A stretch of 64,000 nt of DNA, taken from Monocercomonoides exilis (Eukaryota; Preaxostyla; Oxymonadida; Polymastigidae). Below, piece after piece: positions 34,471 to 47,129 of the stretch. Location of the stretch: assembly GCA_001643675.2 (NCBI GenBank), contig LSRY02000017.1, forward strand, positions 1,581,001 through 1,645,000, in the 5' to 3' direction. Position 1 is the stretch's first letter, and each line of letters begins with the position of its first letter. The notes beneath the pieces were generated by a model. The model was not told where the DNA came from. It ran no database searches and saw nothing but the letters and a program-made list of their open reading frames with translations. The translations under genes and the position numbers were made by a program.

Positions 34471-35241
34471 AATTTTCAAAATTAAAAAGCGAGGATTCAG
34501 ATTCATTTTAGAGCTGGAACAGGAGGAGATTCTTTGTCATTTGAATAATAATTAATATTTTTAAAACATAGACATATAAAAGATTTCTAACGTTCGTTAG
34601 CATTTTTTGAGAAATAAATTCTTATTTTGAAAATTTAGAAATGAGTGTATTATGAATTCTCAGAGCAAATACAAAACAATCACTATTCATAGACTTCTTG
34701 GTAGAATATTTATTAATTTCGCATAAATAAACAATTCTTTTTAAAAATATCAGAAAAACAAAACAAAACAAAAAATAGTTATTATACTAATAATAAATAC
34801 AAAAATAAATGAATATTGAAAGGCTTCATTTAAACGTGTGTAACTTTGTAACTATTGATAGACAAAATTGGTTTCCGGATAGATCGAGAGATTATTTTCA
34901 CTTCAGAACCTCAATTATAAGTACAAAAATTTCATTTACAAATATTGTTAATTATTAATTCAAATAAGCTAAGAATGAAAATACGTTTCTCAAAAAGGAC
35001 ATTGACAAAAAATCATATTTGAAAAATATTGATCATCGGACAGTCAGTGAAGTCAGTGACTGTAAATGGAGTCAGTATCTCACAGGGAAGAAGTTTTTCT
35101 TTTTTTCTTGAAACAAAATGTAATTTGAAGAATAAAATAAAATGAATAAATAAATTAAAATTGGTTTGTCGTACGAAAATTCAAAAATTGCAAAAAATAA
35201 TAATTTTTTCTAATACCAATACTGACGTGGATTTTTAATTA
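34471..35241. other. intergenic, no gene seen
   Basis: AT-rich DNA without a recognisable gene or repeat. Confidence 0.4.
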
Positions 35242-35635
35242 CATATATCGCATAAAATACCGGACATCGCACAAAATACCGGACAAGATCGTTTGCTCAA
35301 TAACCACTCAAAAAGAAAATCTGTAAAATTTCCTCAAAATATATCTCATCAATGCAAACTCAAGTGTCATTCAAGACTTTCAAAATAGCTTCATTTGTGC
35401 TCAGAGAAAATTATTTTTCTAATATCAGAGAAACTCAAAATACTATTTCTCCTTGATTTCAAAATGTTTTCTCTGAGCACAAATGAAGCTATTTTGAAAG
35501 TCTTGAATGACACTTGAGTTTGCATTGATGAGATATATTTTGAGGAAATTTTACAGATTTTCTTTTTGAGTGGTTATTGAGCAAACGATCTTGTCCGGTA
35601 TTTTGTGCGATGTCCGGTATTTTATGCGATATCTG
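35242..35635. mobile_element. inverted-repeat (MITE-like) element with 166-bp perfect arms
   Basis: 35245-35410 and 35467-35632 are perfect reverse complements (166 bp each) around a 56-nt centre. Each arm end holds two direct copies of a 19-nt unit, ATCGCA(T/C)AAAATACCGGAC. Beyond the perfect arms there is one mismatch and then TACA/TGTA, which can be read as element ends CA...TG flanked by a TA target duplication, the hallmark of Tc1/mariner-type insertion. It has no coding capacity. Perfect arms mean recent insertion or ongoing gene conversion between arms. Confidence 0.8.
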
Positions 35636-36126
35636 TACTTACTGGCGTTACAAAAATTCTAAAATCTGTAACACATGTTTAGTTTCATTGATGTCATTCT
35701 TATTTTACTAATTCCTAACATTTTTGCATTATAAGCAATGAAATGAATTTTTATGTTTCAATTATTATTTTGCGTTCAAGTTTCAGGGGAAAATAAATAT
35801 AAAAAATCATCACGTCAATTTTGTTTTACAAAAAAAAGGCAATTCATCCACCCGCGTCACAAATATTAAGTTATAGTAATAATAATAATAATACGTAAAA
35901 ATAAATCAAATAAGTTGAAATTGAAAATGATTCACATTCATTTAAACGTAATTTGAAATATGGTTGTTTTTGATCATTTTACAAATAATTTCAATTAAAA
36001 ATATTACAATTTCTTTGATAAAATTGTATTTCTGAATTTCATAAGAAAAAGCAAACAAAGGATTCAGAAAAACACAACACATTCTTCCATAGTTATTATT
36101 TCCGTTCATATTGTTTTTCTGCTTTC
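35636..36126. other. upstream region of the receptor-like pseudogene
   Basis: 491 bp AT-rich gap with a short (TAA)n tract near 35876. No gene or promoter element recognised. Confidence 0.4.
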
Positions 36127-38711
36127 ATGTTTTTGGTTAGCATTTGCCTTTTTCTGTCAGCTCTCAACTCTTCCAGTTTATGCAATATCCAATCAACTGA
36201 TGTGAATGACTCTTCGGAGTGTGCAGTTATGAAATCAGCTTGCAATGACCCTTTCAAAAGGAGAATTCAGTGTTCAAATGGAGAAAATGCAAATCTGAAT
36301 TTTGTTTGGGAAAATTATCGAAGTACTCTTTCAACCATATTTTCATGCTGCAATTCGTCAATCACTTTGAATATGCTGAACTGTGCTTCTTCGAATGTGA
36401 AAGGAAAAGATTGTGTGTTTTCCAATTCAATCAACAATATCCGCGATTGCATTCTCGATAATTCACTTTTCAATAATCATCCGTTTGCTTTGTCTGGTTG
36501 CACTGTAACTGCTTGCAACATAAGCTTGTCGTCCACAAAACACATGAACACTTTTCCAACACAAACTTCTTTTCACCTACGAAGGATACAATTAACTTCA
36601 AATTGCTCCGTTTTTGTCTCCAAATCTTCATTTTCATCTTTCACAGACACTCCAACATATGCATCTTTTGGCTGTGATGCATCGATTGCAAATGCCAATG
36701 GAATTCTTCGATGCTTCATTTCAGAGGCTGTTCTGCAACCATGTCAGACACCACGCTGGCAAATTCTTCAATTGGAGGTCTATCAGTTTCTGATGCACAC
36801 ATCGCAATAGCTGATTCGAAGTTTGTTGAGAACAATCCAAAACTGAAGAAATATCCATCTCTTCGAAGAAACATGCTTTGCAATGACAATGGTAGCCTTC
36901 ACATCAGCAGCCTCAAGGGCGGAGATGGCTCACAAAACGATTCTTCTCTTTGGGTTCTCAACTCAGGATGCATCTTGTCTGGCATCCCCTCTGCAAGACT
37001 CTCTCCACTGTTTGTTCCTTCTCTTTTCTCTGTGACTTCCTCCAGCAGCGCCAACCAGACAACCCTCATTTTCACAGGATTTCTCCTTCTTCCATGCAAC
37101 TTGACTTTCCAGCTCATCTCCAAAGTCGGAAACCTCGAGATGACCGAGAACGAGGAATTCAGTCAGGATGGATATGTGTCGGAAAACGAAGTCCATGCAA
37201 TGATTGATTCCTCCTTTCTGAACAATGCTGGAGATGAAGCAGAAGTCTCGGTGCGCATCCTGTTCGGTAGCACTGATGCTCCATCACAAACAGAGGCATC
37301 CATCCTGAAGAACAAAACAGATTCGAAGGTTGATGATGAGGCGAAGGTTGCAAAAGGAGCAAATGGTTCAACTCCTTCGTTATCACTGATAATTATTGTT
37401 CTTTTCGCTGTTTTGTTTTTGATTGTTCCTATTGTTGCAATTGCTTTTATTGTCAGATGGAAAAAGCAAAAGAGGAGAACAGAAGAACTGGAGTTGATTG
37501 TTGAAGACACAGTGAAAAAGGATCCAAAGGTATTTGAAATGGTGACAATGGAGATGTCTCCCGAGGAACAGTGGAGAAGAGCAGAGAAGGAGGCAGAGAA
37601 GAAGAATGAAGAGAGGATAAAGAAGAGGGTGAATGCAAAAAGTTTGGGACATTCAGAATCATCAGAGCATCTTCTGCCTGAGAGTGGATCAACAGAATAC
37701 ATTCTGGGAAAAGACTCAGACAAGATCCCTGATTGGATGCTGGAGAAGGTTGATGAAAAGGAAGAAGAAGAAGAAGAGACAAGAAAGCAGACTCCATCGC
37801 CATCCATCTCATCCACTTTAACAACTGATTCGGATTCAACATTTGATCGATCAGAGAGTCTATGCCCAACCACCTCATCCATGTCGAATCTGGTGGATGC
37901 AATTGCCTGTTCATCGCCTCATGAAAAATTGATTGTGGACTTGAGGGATTCGTTGTTCATGTTGCTTCATGGGAGAAATGAGAAAAAAGAGATGGCAATT
38001 GGGAGTTTGCAGGAGAGGGAGCAGACAGCTTCCCAAATCCTGTTCTGAGTGGCAAATCTCGCACTTCACTCCTTTGATGAGATGGAAAATGGATTATCTT
38101 CTCTTTCCAATCTCAGTCCTCATATTGTTCTATTCTCAGAACACATGGTCATCTGCATTGTGATACATTCCGATTTTTCTTCTGATGACAGTTCAGACTC
38201 ATCATCCATCTCTTCATCGACTGTTGTAACATCTGCTAGCGATGATGATGATGATGATTCCCTGCCCTCATCTGCCTTTGAGGATGAGGATGACTTCAGG
38301 AAAGAGTGTCTGAGATGGAAGGCGCCTGAGCTGCTGATCAACAAGAAGACGGGAGCGACTAAGAAGTCGGTGGTGTTTTCGATTGGGATGATGGTGTGGG
38401 AGTGTCTGACGCTCCAGATCCCATTCGCTGAATATGACCCAGAAACAGCTGGACAGAAGATTATCAACGGGGAGAGGATGTGTCTGAACAGCATCCACCA
38501 ATCATCGTTGGCTGCTGTTGCCACAAAGTGTGTGGCATCCCAGTGGAGAGATAGACCCGGACTTGACCAACTCAAGCGCGAATTCATTCAGCACTTCCCA
38601 CCTGGTGCAGCCATCCTCACCATGTCTGATGCCGTTGCCTGCGCTCCTGCAAGCCGATGCGCTTCTGGATATGAAACAAATGGCACTCTCGATGCTTGCA
38701 TGGGCAACTAG
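36127..38711 (+). pseudogene. broken beta-helix receptor with degenerate kinase tail
   Basis: Reads as one gene interrupted twice. It starts with a signal peptide (MFLVSICLFLSALNSSSLC). About 330 residues rich in Asn, Ser and Cys with short repeated strands (NCASSNVKGKDCVFSNS, SGCTVTACNISLS) resemble pectin-lyase-like beta-helix ectodomains. The frame changes near 36705 without a usable intron. Then come a transmembrane helix (LIIIVLFAVLFLIVPIVAIAF), a Lys/Glu-rich juxtamembrane part (MEMSPEEQWRRAEKEAEKK), an in-frame TGA at 38046, and, in the same frame, a kinase C-lobe: RWKAPELL, VVFSIGMMVWECLTLQIPFA, INGERMCLNSI, RDRPGLDQL. The catalytic HRD and DFG motifs and the N-lobe are absent, replaced by a Ser/Asp run. 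Beta-helix plus TM plus degenerate kinase is a large family architecture in oxymonads. Alternatives to a pseudogene are readthrough or sequencing error. Confidence 0.65.
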
Positions 38712-41700
38712 AATTCTCTCCATTTGCTCTCAACGCTCAAACGCAGCAAACACAGAAAGCGCCAATTTTCCAGTTGGCTTGCCAACGCTTGACTAAATGT
38801 ATTGTCTGCAGTGTTTTCAATGATCCTTGCAATTTTATTTTTTTGTTTTGTTCTTTTTCTTTGGAAATCAAACTTCTGTTTCAAGATTTGTTGCTCCATC
38901 CATTTCTGTGTTTATTCTTGTGAAACAAAACACTTGTTGAATCAAAAATTGTCAATTCTTGTTTCCTTCCACAACTTATCCACTTGAGTTCACATTTACA
39001 AACCAGATGTCAGAGTTTCGCAATGATCAAAATAACATTGAATTTCATCTGTTCCAAAGCTGCAAATGTCAGTGTGCGAAAATTCAAAAGCAAATCAATG
39101 CTTTATGATAGCATTTTGTGATCGAAAAATAACACTTGATACTTGCATTGCTTGCGCTTCATGATGCATTGCAGATTTCAAGCTTTCAACGCTCTCTGAT
39201 TAACTGTTTGAGTTTTGCTTATTCTGCCGATTTTCTTGAATCTCCAAGAAAAATTTGAATACTCAAATGGACGTTCTGAATCTAGCCTTTCAAACCACCT
39301 TTTCGAAACATTTCATAATTTCAATTCTTTCCTGTTGAATGAAGTTCTTATTTATTCATTCGTAATATTAAATGCTTCTTCTGAGAAAACAAAATGCAGA
39401 TCATTCTTTGATGTCCATTTCATCATTTTCATTTTCTTTGAAAATGATACAAAAACATTTATGAGTTGATTTTAGAATCATGCTTTTTTTTTTTTTTTTT
39501 TTTGAAAATAGCATCTGAAGCGATACGGCCAAACATTATTCTTCGAAGCACAACATATTCCACCAACTCATCACTCCAAAAACTTTAATTTTCCATGTTA
39601 AAAAAGATGCATCTTCCTTCAACTCTTTTTCCCTCGTATCGCACATTTGCTTCTCTCTCAAAACGTTCTTTTTCATTACATTTTTCCTTTAATATACATC
39701 TGTTCTTGTTCTAATTCATTCTCACATTCTTTTTCTTTCTTTCCATTCTCCACTGCATTCTCTTAAGCTCCTTCATTTCTTTGCATCTCATGCAACCTTC
39801 AGCCTAAGTTGGTCTTCTCCTTTCTGAGTCTAATCTTCGCTTTCTTCGTCACACTTTGCCCTTGTTCCATATTATTGCTTTCGTTGATCATCTTCTCTTC
39901 TTTTCACAAATCGTTCTTTTTTATCCATCACTTCATTTCCATAGAAGAGAGAACAAGCCGATGAATGAAAGGAAATCCAAAAATCCAGCTGACGAAAGAG
40001 TCAAACAATTCAACAATGATGTTCTTTTGCATTCCAAAATAAATGCAAGGAAAATAAATGCAATTTGATTCGTATCTGATTCCTCTTTCATTTTTTTCCT
40101 TTTTTCTGTACCGACATGGAGGCACATTAACAATATAAATTCATTATAATTTGTTTCCAAACATCGAGTCTAACGCGTTTCCCTCCAAATTTTGACATGT
40201 CATTGGAGCGATTAGCTCGAAATAATCCTCAAATCAAATAAAAAACAGAATCCATCTTTGTTTTTCCATTTTGATCAAAAACAAGTCATCATTTAGCAAA
40301 AGGTTCAGAAGAATTTCATTTCAAATAATTCGATGTTTTCTCTTCGATTTTGATTTGCCCGTTGCATATCCAAGCTACAACAAACGACATTTTCCTCAAT
40401 TGCTTCAAGAAAGCTGATAATAAATTCAGAAAATGAACTCACGCATTAGTAGGTTCGTCAAACTGAAAACTCAGAAAAATAGAAATGCGTATGATTATTC
40501 TTTATGGCAATCCCAGCGATAGGATGAAGAAACACTCGCTGTTTCATAGAGCAACATTTGCTTTCAATGGAGCTGTAATTGATTTTGATTTCAAAATCAA
40601 TAAATTGAAAAGCTTTCTAGCTGAGCTCTTGTTCAAGAATTATTGATTAAGACAACTCTCCGTAATAATCCATAAAAACTGTTCGGTATATAAACATCAA
40701 ATAAAGGAGAAATTGCTGTTGATTCACGAGAAAGTTTTTGAAACAATTCTTCAAAAATGTCTTGGAGCCCGATATGCGCTTTCAATATAATAAATTTCAA
40801 AAGATGCCGTCAGATTTGTTCTCTTCCTCGAATAATCTACTTATTTTATCTTTTTTCCATCGCTTCTTTGGCTCCGTTCCATTCGATTAGATTTTCTTTT
40901 TTTCTCGTTCTTTCTTGCACAGTTAGCATCTGTAACCAATTGAAAAAATGGCGCTTTTCACATGACATTCGTCTTGTCCTTTATCGCACGTCCAAAATCG
41001 AAAAAAATATAAATCATAGAAAATGAAGATGACGTCCACCAAGAGCATTTCATTGGCCACTTTAAGAAAGCAACAGCCCATATATAGAACTATCTTTGTC
41101 TCGTTGGAAAGCAATATAACCCCTTCTCTTATCTTTTTCCTTTTTAGGTGCTGTTAATTTCAGAATAAAAAGAGGGAGAGAATTTGTAACAAAGAAGCAT
41201 TCTTGCGTTGACTGCAGAATTGAAGGTTATCAGTCAACATTAGCTTTGAGGAAATCTTATGAACTTTTTTGGAAGTTGTGAATGATTCAATCGAACAGTT
41301 ATGACAAAGATTGGTATCTGCAGGAATGGTCTAATTTTATCTTTTTAATCGGTTGATTAATTATTTCGAACAATATCTTTGGTTGAAAAATCGAAGATTG
41401 AAGTAATTATTATTGAAAGCTAATATCCGTTGTTCATTTTTTCCCACTCAAAACCTATTCAATTCCTATTCCTCTTCAAAATGTTTGTTAATTCCAAAAG
41501 TCAGTTGCGTTAAATGTCAACCACTTTCGAATCTCTCTTCTTGCCATTTCTTGACTCTGCTTTTGCAGTAGTTGCACTGCCTTTGCTCGATTCAGATAAA
41601 AGCTTCTTTTGCACCAACAAATCAAAGTCGTGAAGAGATCTTTCCAAAGATTATTTTCCTTCATAGTTCATTAATGTTTTGATTTCAGTATTTTTCGGTT

Positions 41701-42234
41701 TATCGCTTGTCAATAATGATATTTATGAGGATTTTACCTGATATTTGATTCATTTTCTTCTGTATCTATTTTGTTGCATATTTTGTACATTCTATTATCT
41801 AATGATGCATTGTAATTTGCCATTATTCAACTTTTATATAATTCTGGTAGAGCGAAAAAATGATATTTATAAAATACTTGGAAATAATAAAAAAAAATGC
41901 CCAAATCAATTAATGTTGAACAAAAATGATATTTAAACAGCAAACCAGTTCGATTTCAAGAACATCATTGATATACAATAATTTTTTCCGATGAAAGTCT
42001 GAATAATCTTCACTTCACCAGTTTGTTTTAATCACCTTGAACATATTTGGAATTGCAATTATTTGTTGCCTTTTTGGTAAATAAAAATGTTTGAGTTCTA
42101 ATATAAATTGGTTAAGAATATTTTCATTCAAACATTTCTCTTCAACCATCAAACATTGACCCCTAATTAAAAAGTTTATTTAATATTTATTTATTTGCGT
42201 TTTAAGGAAAAATTAACGTAAAAATTAAAGCAAG
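38712..42234. other. 3.5 kb gene-poor region, T- and C-rich
   Basis: No convincing gene. The plus strand is rich in T and C from about 38.8 to 40.1 kb. It holds a poly-T run at about 39485-39503 and a 10-bp-stem palindrome ATTGATTTTG/CAAAATCAAT at about 40576-40599. A short exon-like open stretch after an AG at about 41147-41281 has no recognisable family. The composition resembles the 57.4-60 kb region. Confidence 0.4.
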
Positions 42235-45200
42235 CTGGAATTTGGTGAAATATACATTTCACCTTCTGTCTTTTTACACTATTGGGATCTGAGGATTCGC
42301 TATGTATCTCAGCTTTTTCCGTTTGTATATATTTTCATCGATAACTTGGCTTGTGCTTCTCAAACAAATTTTGTTTCAGAGCTTTTGCAAAAACGTATGG
42401 AGTAAAGCCAGCGCTCGGGTTTTATCGTTCTCTTTGTTCAAATATACGATTCGAATGGCTTTCTTATAATCAATTGAACCAACTCGCCTTTGATACTGCA
42501 AATGCATTTCATTCGTTTGGACTAATGATCGGAGATAAAGTTGCAATATGGTGTTCTAATTGTGTTGAATATTATATTGTTGTTGTAGCGTGCATTGAGA
42601 TTGGACTTCTCCCATTTATTATTCCACAAAATATCTCTTCAGAATCCTGCGAATTTTTGCTTCGTTTTACAAAATCTCGCGCTTTATTTATCAGCGATGC
42701 TTTTATGCAAAAATTCTTAATGTTTTCTCCACAATGTGATACAATTTCTCTTGTTGTATATACGGACAAGCTTTTTTCTTGTGATACTTCTGATTTTCCT
42801 TTGAATAACGTCCCTCCTTCATTAAAAGTTTTACCTTTTTCTTTGTTTTTACGAATTGGTCGTCTAAGTCATATTCAAGAACACGAATCATTTGGAACTG
42901 ATATGAGAGATTATGATGAAAATGCCTGCATTTTCGTTTCTTCCGGAACAACAGGATTTCCAAAGGCAGTTATGGCATCACACGCAAACATCATTGCGGG
43001 TATCACAGCGTCTCGTCTCGCTCTTTCATCTTCACCTGAAATTTTGGAGTCAACAAAAGGAGAAGACTCTACACAAGAAAACCCGCCAGTTCAGCCAATT
43101 GCACGTCTATCATCTTCAGGTGCATCTGACTCTTTAGAATTCCCACGCGCAACAGCCTTCATTGCACAAGCAGAAAGTCAACCTCATTTAGCCACACGGC
43201 CTCTGTTGCCTGCTTGGATAATGAACTCGCTTTATTTGCTACTTCATACCCCTACTCACCCACTTATGTTCTGCCTTGTTTTTGCCATATTCAGCAAAGG
43301 CGGGATGATTGCTCTCTCAAGGACAGAAGAAGAAGTGCTTAGGTGCAAGAAAAAACAGGTTCCATCGCACTTGCACCCAGAAATGATGGCAGTAAGGGCA
43401 TTGAGAGAAATGCGTGCTTCACATCCAACTGGAATGCTTGTGCGCAAAGAGCTACTCAGATGGATATGCCTCGAAGTCATCTCTTCATCCACTGCCCGTC
43501 ACAAGGAAAAAGAAAGGGCATCTTCAGCTTCTTCAGCTTCTTCCAGTTTAATTCACAATGCAAGCAACTCATCTTCACAATCCCAAAGCCATTTACAGTC
43601 TTCTCAATCATCTTTCATTCATCCACACAAAGTTTCATCGAGTACTTCTAAAAATCTTTTCCGCTGGGCATTTTCAGTCCAATCAGCTGCTCTACACCAT
43701 CTCACAAAAGAGCCTTTGAATTCACTCGAAGTGCACGAAAGCACAGGCAACATTGCACACGCAGCATCGCTGGCAGCCTTTCAATACCTCAACAGCAGCA
43801 GTCCCCATCTGTCTCCCTTTCAATACTCCTTCCACCCCAAAAGCCTCTCTCATCTTCCGCTAGGCCCTCTCCTTCCTCACTTCCACTCTGCCACAGGAGA
43901 ACTCAGCCGGCGCTCTTTTTCCTCGTTTTTTGAGAGTCCGCTGCCGACGCCGTCTCTTCTGTGGGACTCCACCTTCATCGAGTCCATCCGCACGCTGCTG
44001 GGCGGCTCGCTGGGGCTGGTCGTGTGCTGCGGGTGTGGCACGCTGGCTGGCTGGGAAAGGCTGTTTTTGGAGTGCGTTCTGAACAGCACCGGAAGGAAGA
44101 AGCGGCAAGAAAGCAAACAGGCTGTGATCGCCTCTTCTGCTGCCTCGCCGGCATCTCCCTCGCCGCAGCCGTCGCCATCCAAAGCAGACACACAAAATGT
44201 GGACTCTTCTGTTTCGAGGCAGAACACACGCGATTCTGGAATACGTCTGCCAGCAAAGACAGAATTTGTGCCTCGCCGTGTTGTGATTGAGCTGTATGGA
44301 ACAGCCGAGTCGATTGGGCCAGTTGCATCGACATTCTCTCCATTGCCATTGAAAGTGCATTTTTCTGCCTCAGACGACGAAAGAGGCGACTTCTACGCAC
44401 ATTTGGATCGGATGATGGAAAAGAAAAAAAGAGAATATATTTCAAAAAATAGTGCGCCAGGTGCGAAAAGGCTGAGGAGAATTCATCATTCGTATTCACC
44501 AGATGTTTCTCATCCTTCTTCACATTCTTCACATTCGTCGTCATCTTCTTCATCGTCGTTGTCATCATCTTCTTCTTGCATTTCATCCAGTCCATCAACT
44601 TTATCTCATTCATCTTCTCATTCATCTTCTCATTCATCTTCTCATTCATCTTCTCATTCTCTTCTGTCTCATTCTCATCGAAGCTCTTCTCTCGATTCTT
44701 ATTTCAGTTCATCGCATCACTCACAGCCAGATACCCCAAATCCTCTTCTTCATTCGCATTCTGCTTCATTCAATCTGCCTTCACTGCTAACTGATGGAAA
44801 GCTGCCAACACGTCGTTCTCGTTCTTTTCTGGCAGAATCTGCTTTTCGGTCAGATTTTTCGATTCCTCAGAAGCGCCAGACAACTTCATTGAATGCTGTT
44901 CAGCTTCATAAAAGTTTCATTACACAAAACAAAGACACAGAACAACCTCTTTTGGAGAGCATTGCATCCGGCAGCACTCAGCCTTTTGCTCGAAAAACAC
45001 AAAAAGACAAGTTGCAAACAACAAAATCATCTGCTTCATCATATCATTTGTCTTCACATAAGCATCATTCTTCTGATTCTTTATCATCATCATCATCATT
45101 TTCTTCTTCCTCTTCCTCCTCTTCATCTTCTTATCCATCTTCTGTAAAGTCGTTGAGTGCGCATTCTGCTTCTGTTCTCCATAGACACATGCTTTATTGG

Positions 45201-46523
45201 CGCAAAAGATACAAGCATCGTCCAACAGCACTCAACACCCGCCGTCTGCTGCATCGTCGCCTGTCTTCTGGACACAACTTCAGCCTTCTGCCGCTCAGCG
45301 GGTGCGAAATGAAGATAGTCAGCTGCCCCGAAGCAGGCTATTTTGTGACAGACGAGCCATTTCCACGGGGCGAGCTGCTGATCCGCGGAGCGATGGTGAT
45401 GAGAGGAGGGTACTACGGCGACACAGAACGCACCTCAGAAATAACAACCGAAGGAGATTGGATCAGAACAGGCGACTTGGCCATGTGGGATCCAGCCAAT
45501 GGGCTGTTTGTGGTTGACCGGATTGTCAATGCTGCGACGATAGCAAGAAAGTCAGTGGTAACAGTGGAAGCTCATTCGTCTGTTGACAAACAGGAACATT
45601 CTGATGGAATGGATAAAACTACGAAATGGAATGTGTTGAGAACGAAGAAAAAGAAAAAGAAGAAGATGGACAGCAAAATGGATGTTTCATCAGCCGAAGA
45701 ACAAGGTTTGATGGCTGCCTCGTCGGATGACTCAGACACAGCACGGCATCCAACAAAGAAGCAGATCACATTTCGGTCTTCTCAAACAGTCCTTTGTGGC
45801 TTTGTTGCGTCGCTCATTGCAGATTCATCGCCTTTCATTCGGCGCCTTTGCATTCTTCCTCGCTGCTCTTTCAGCCACACCACGTGCACTCATTTCAGAG
45901 ATGCTCATTTCTCTTCCTCAAATGGCACTGCCACAAAATATCGCACTTACACCCAGCAGACTGCGAAGGATGCATTCACTTTGCTAACAACAATAGCCAC
46001 ACAGCAGTCTCATTCGACTTCGACATCTGCATCGTCATCTTCGTCTGCATCTCGATCAGACAGACAGGATTCAAATGACGACACATCGAGCGACTGTTCG
46101 GATGCCCTCTCTTGTCCAAATGCACCTGATGGCCTGCTGCTTGTGATTGAACTCGACTGGAGAAGACTCGTTTCTGAGTGCAATCTGCGTGTCGCATCGT
46201 CTCAACCCGATCATTCTTTTGTTGACTCTTCAAACACAAAAGCTGCTTCAGTTGCCCCGTCTGCTTCAGCTCTTCCTTTCCTCATTCCGACTCTTGCCAA
46301 CGACAGCTCTGTTCGCTCTTTCGTTGCATCTCATTTGCACACACTGTTTGGCACACTTCACTTGCACATTGATCCTGGCACACTTGATTTTCTTATCCTT
46401 CCGTGCCCAATGACTCAATCAAATGGATTTCTCAGCCTTAATGGAGAGGTTAAGCGTCATGCAATTGCGCATTTCATAAAACGATTATTAACCAATTCAA
46501 ATTCAAAACAGTTGAACATCTAA
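42235..46523 (+). CDS. AMP-forming long-chain acyl-CoA synthetase-like protein with giant Ser-rich insertions
   Basis: The main exon runs 42380-46523, and a probable upstream exon 42235-42320 joins in phase (RYVSQLFP to AFAKTYGVKPALGFYRSL). The start codon lies further upstream and was not found. ANL superfamily motifs: SYNQLNQLAFDTANAF near the N-terminus; P-loop CIFVSSGTTGFPKAVMASHAN; VIELYGTAESIGPV (A5); GYYGDTERTSEI and GDWIRTGDLAMW then FVVDRIVN (A7/A8 area); LNGEVKRHAI near the end, where the C-terminal Lys region sits. Such enzymes activate fatty acids with ATP to acyl-AMP and then acyl-CoA at the ER or peroxisome membrane. The protein is about 1,400 residues, twice the usual 650-700. 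The extra length is Ser/His-rich: about 160 residues after the P-loop, a 400-residue block (44400-45200) with HSSS repeats, and another near 45550-45750. Activity cannot be judged. Confidence 0.75.
44590..44662. repeat. 12-bp tandem repeat CATTCATCTTCT coding His-Ser-Ser-Ser
   Basis: Four to five direct copies of a 12-mer within the Ser-rich insertion of the acyl-CoA synthetase gene. It is in frame, so length changes keep the reading frame. Confidence 0.8.
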
Positions 46524-46768
46524 CTGTTATTTTTTTTCATGTCAATTTTTTGTAATATTTCTGTTTATTCTCCAAAAAAGGAATATTGATACAAAATTTA
46601 TTCATTGAGAAAACATAAATTTTCTTTAATAATGCGCATGAATAATTTTTTGAAGTTGTAATCTTTCAAAACATAATTTACAGCATAGAATTTATAACTT
46701 CTTTTTTAACGAGAAAAATGTTCCAAAAATTCTCACTCAAAAATATCCCATATATCATTTATTCATCT
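46524..46768. other. intergenic, left flank of repeat copy 2
   Basis: AT-rich spacer after the acyl-CoA synthetase stop. It ends with TTTATTCAT just before the repeat, a 9-mer that recurs after the repeat. Confidence 0.5.
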
Positions 46769-47129
46769 TGTGATCACAACCCTTTCTAGGTGTTGTCGGG
46801 GACTGATGTTGTGCATGTTTTGTGCAAATATCAGCGAGCTCGGATGATACCTCGGAGCTGATCAGAATAACGGTCGGCGATGGGAAGAACGAGCAGCGCA
46901 GGCAGATCGAGCTTGGAGGGCGACTGCGCACTCAGCCGATAGAAAAGATCTTGCGCGGCGTTCTTTTTGCGTAATTGCGTGATGCGTGCAGGCCCTGATG
47001 AGCAGGGCGCTGCAGCGCGCCCCCGGAATATGTGGGGCATGCGTTTTGCGTGTTTGTTGAACTTGCGTGAATTTGTTTCACTTCGCGTATTTTGAAGATG
47101 AATGCGTAACATTTGCGTAAACAATGCGT
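46769..47129. repeat. 361-bp dispersed repeat, copy 2
   Basis: Identical over 361 bases to 2979-3339. Here the element plus two extra bases on each side (CT...AG) is bracketed by the 9-mer TTTATTCAT, left at about 46758-46766 and right at about 47132-47140. That looks like a target-site duplication and supports insertion by a mobile element. Same orientation as copy 1, about 43.8 kb away. It carries the same minus-strand 97-codon open frame and the same series of TGCGT motifs. Confidence 0.85.

Noticed and set aside
40757-41026. 89-codon plus-strand frame in the 38.7-42.2 kb gap
   Set aside because: No recognisable domain, and composition matches the T-rich background.
41147-41281. exon-like stretch after a TTTTTAG, coding KHSCVDCRIEGYQ-type residues
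   Set aside because: Looks somewhat protein-like, but no upstream exon or family could be found; too short to call.
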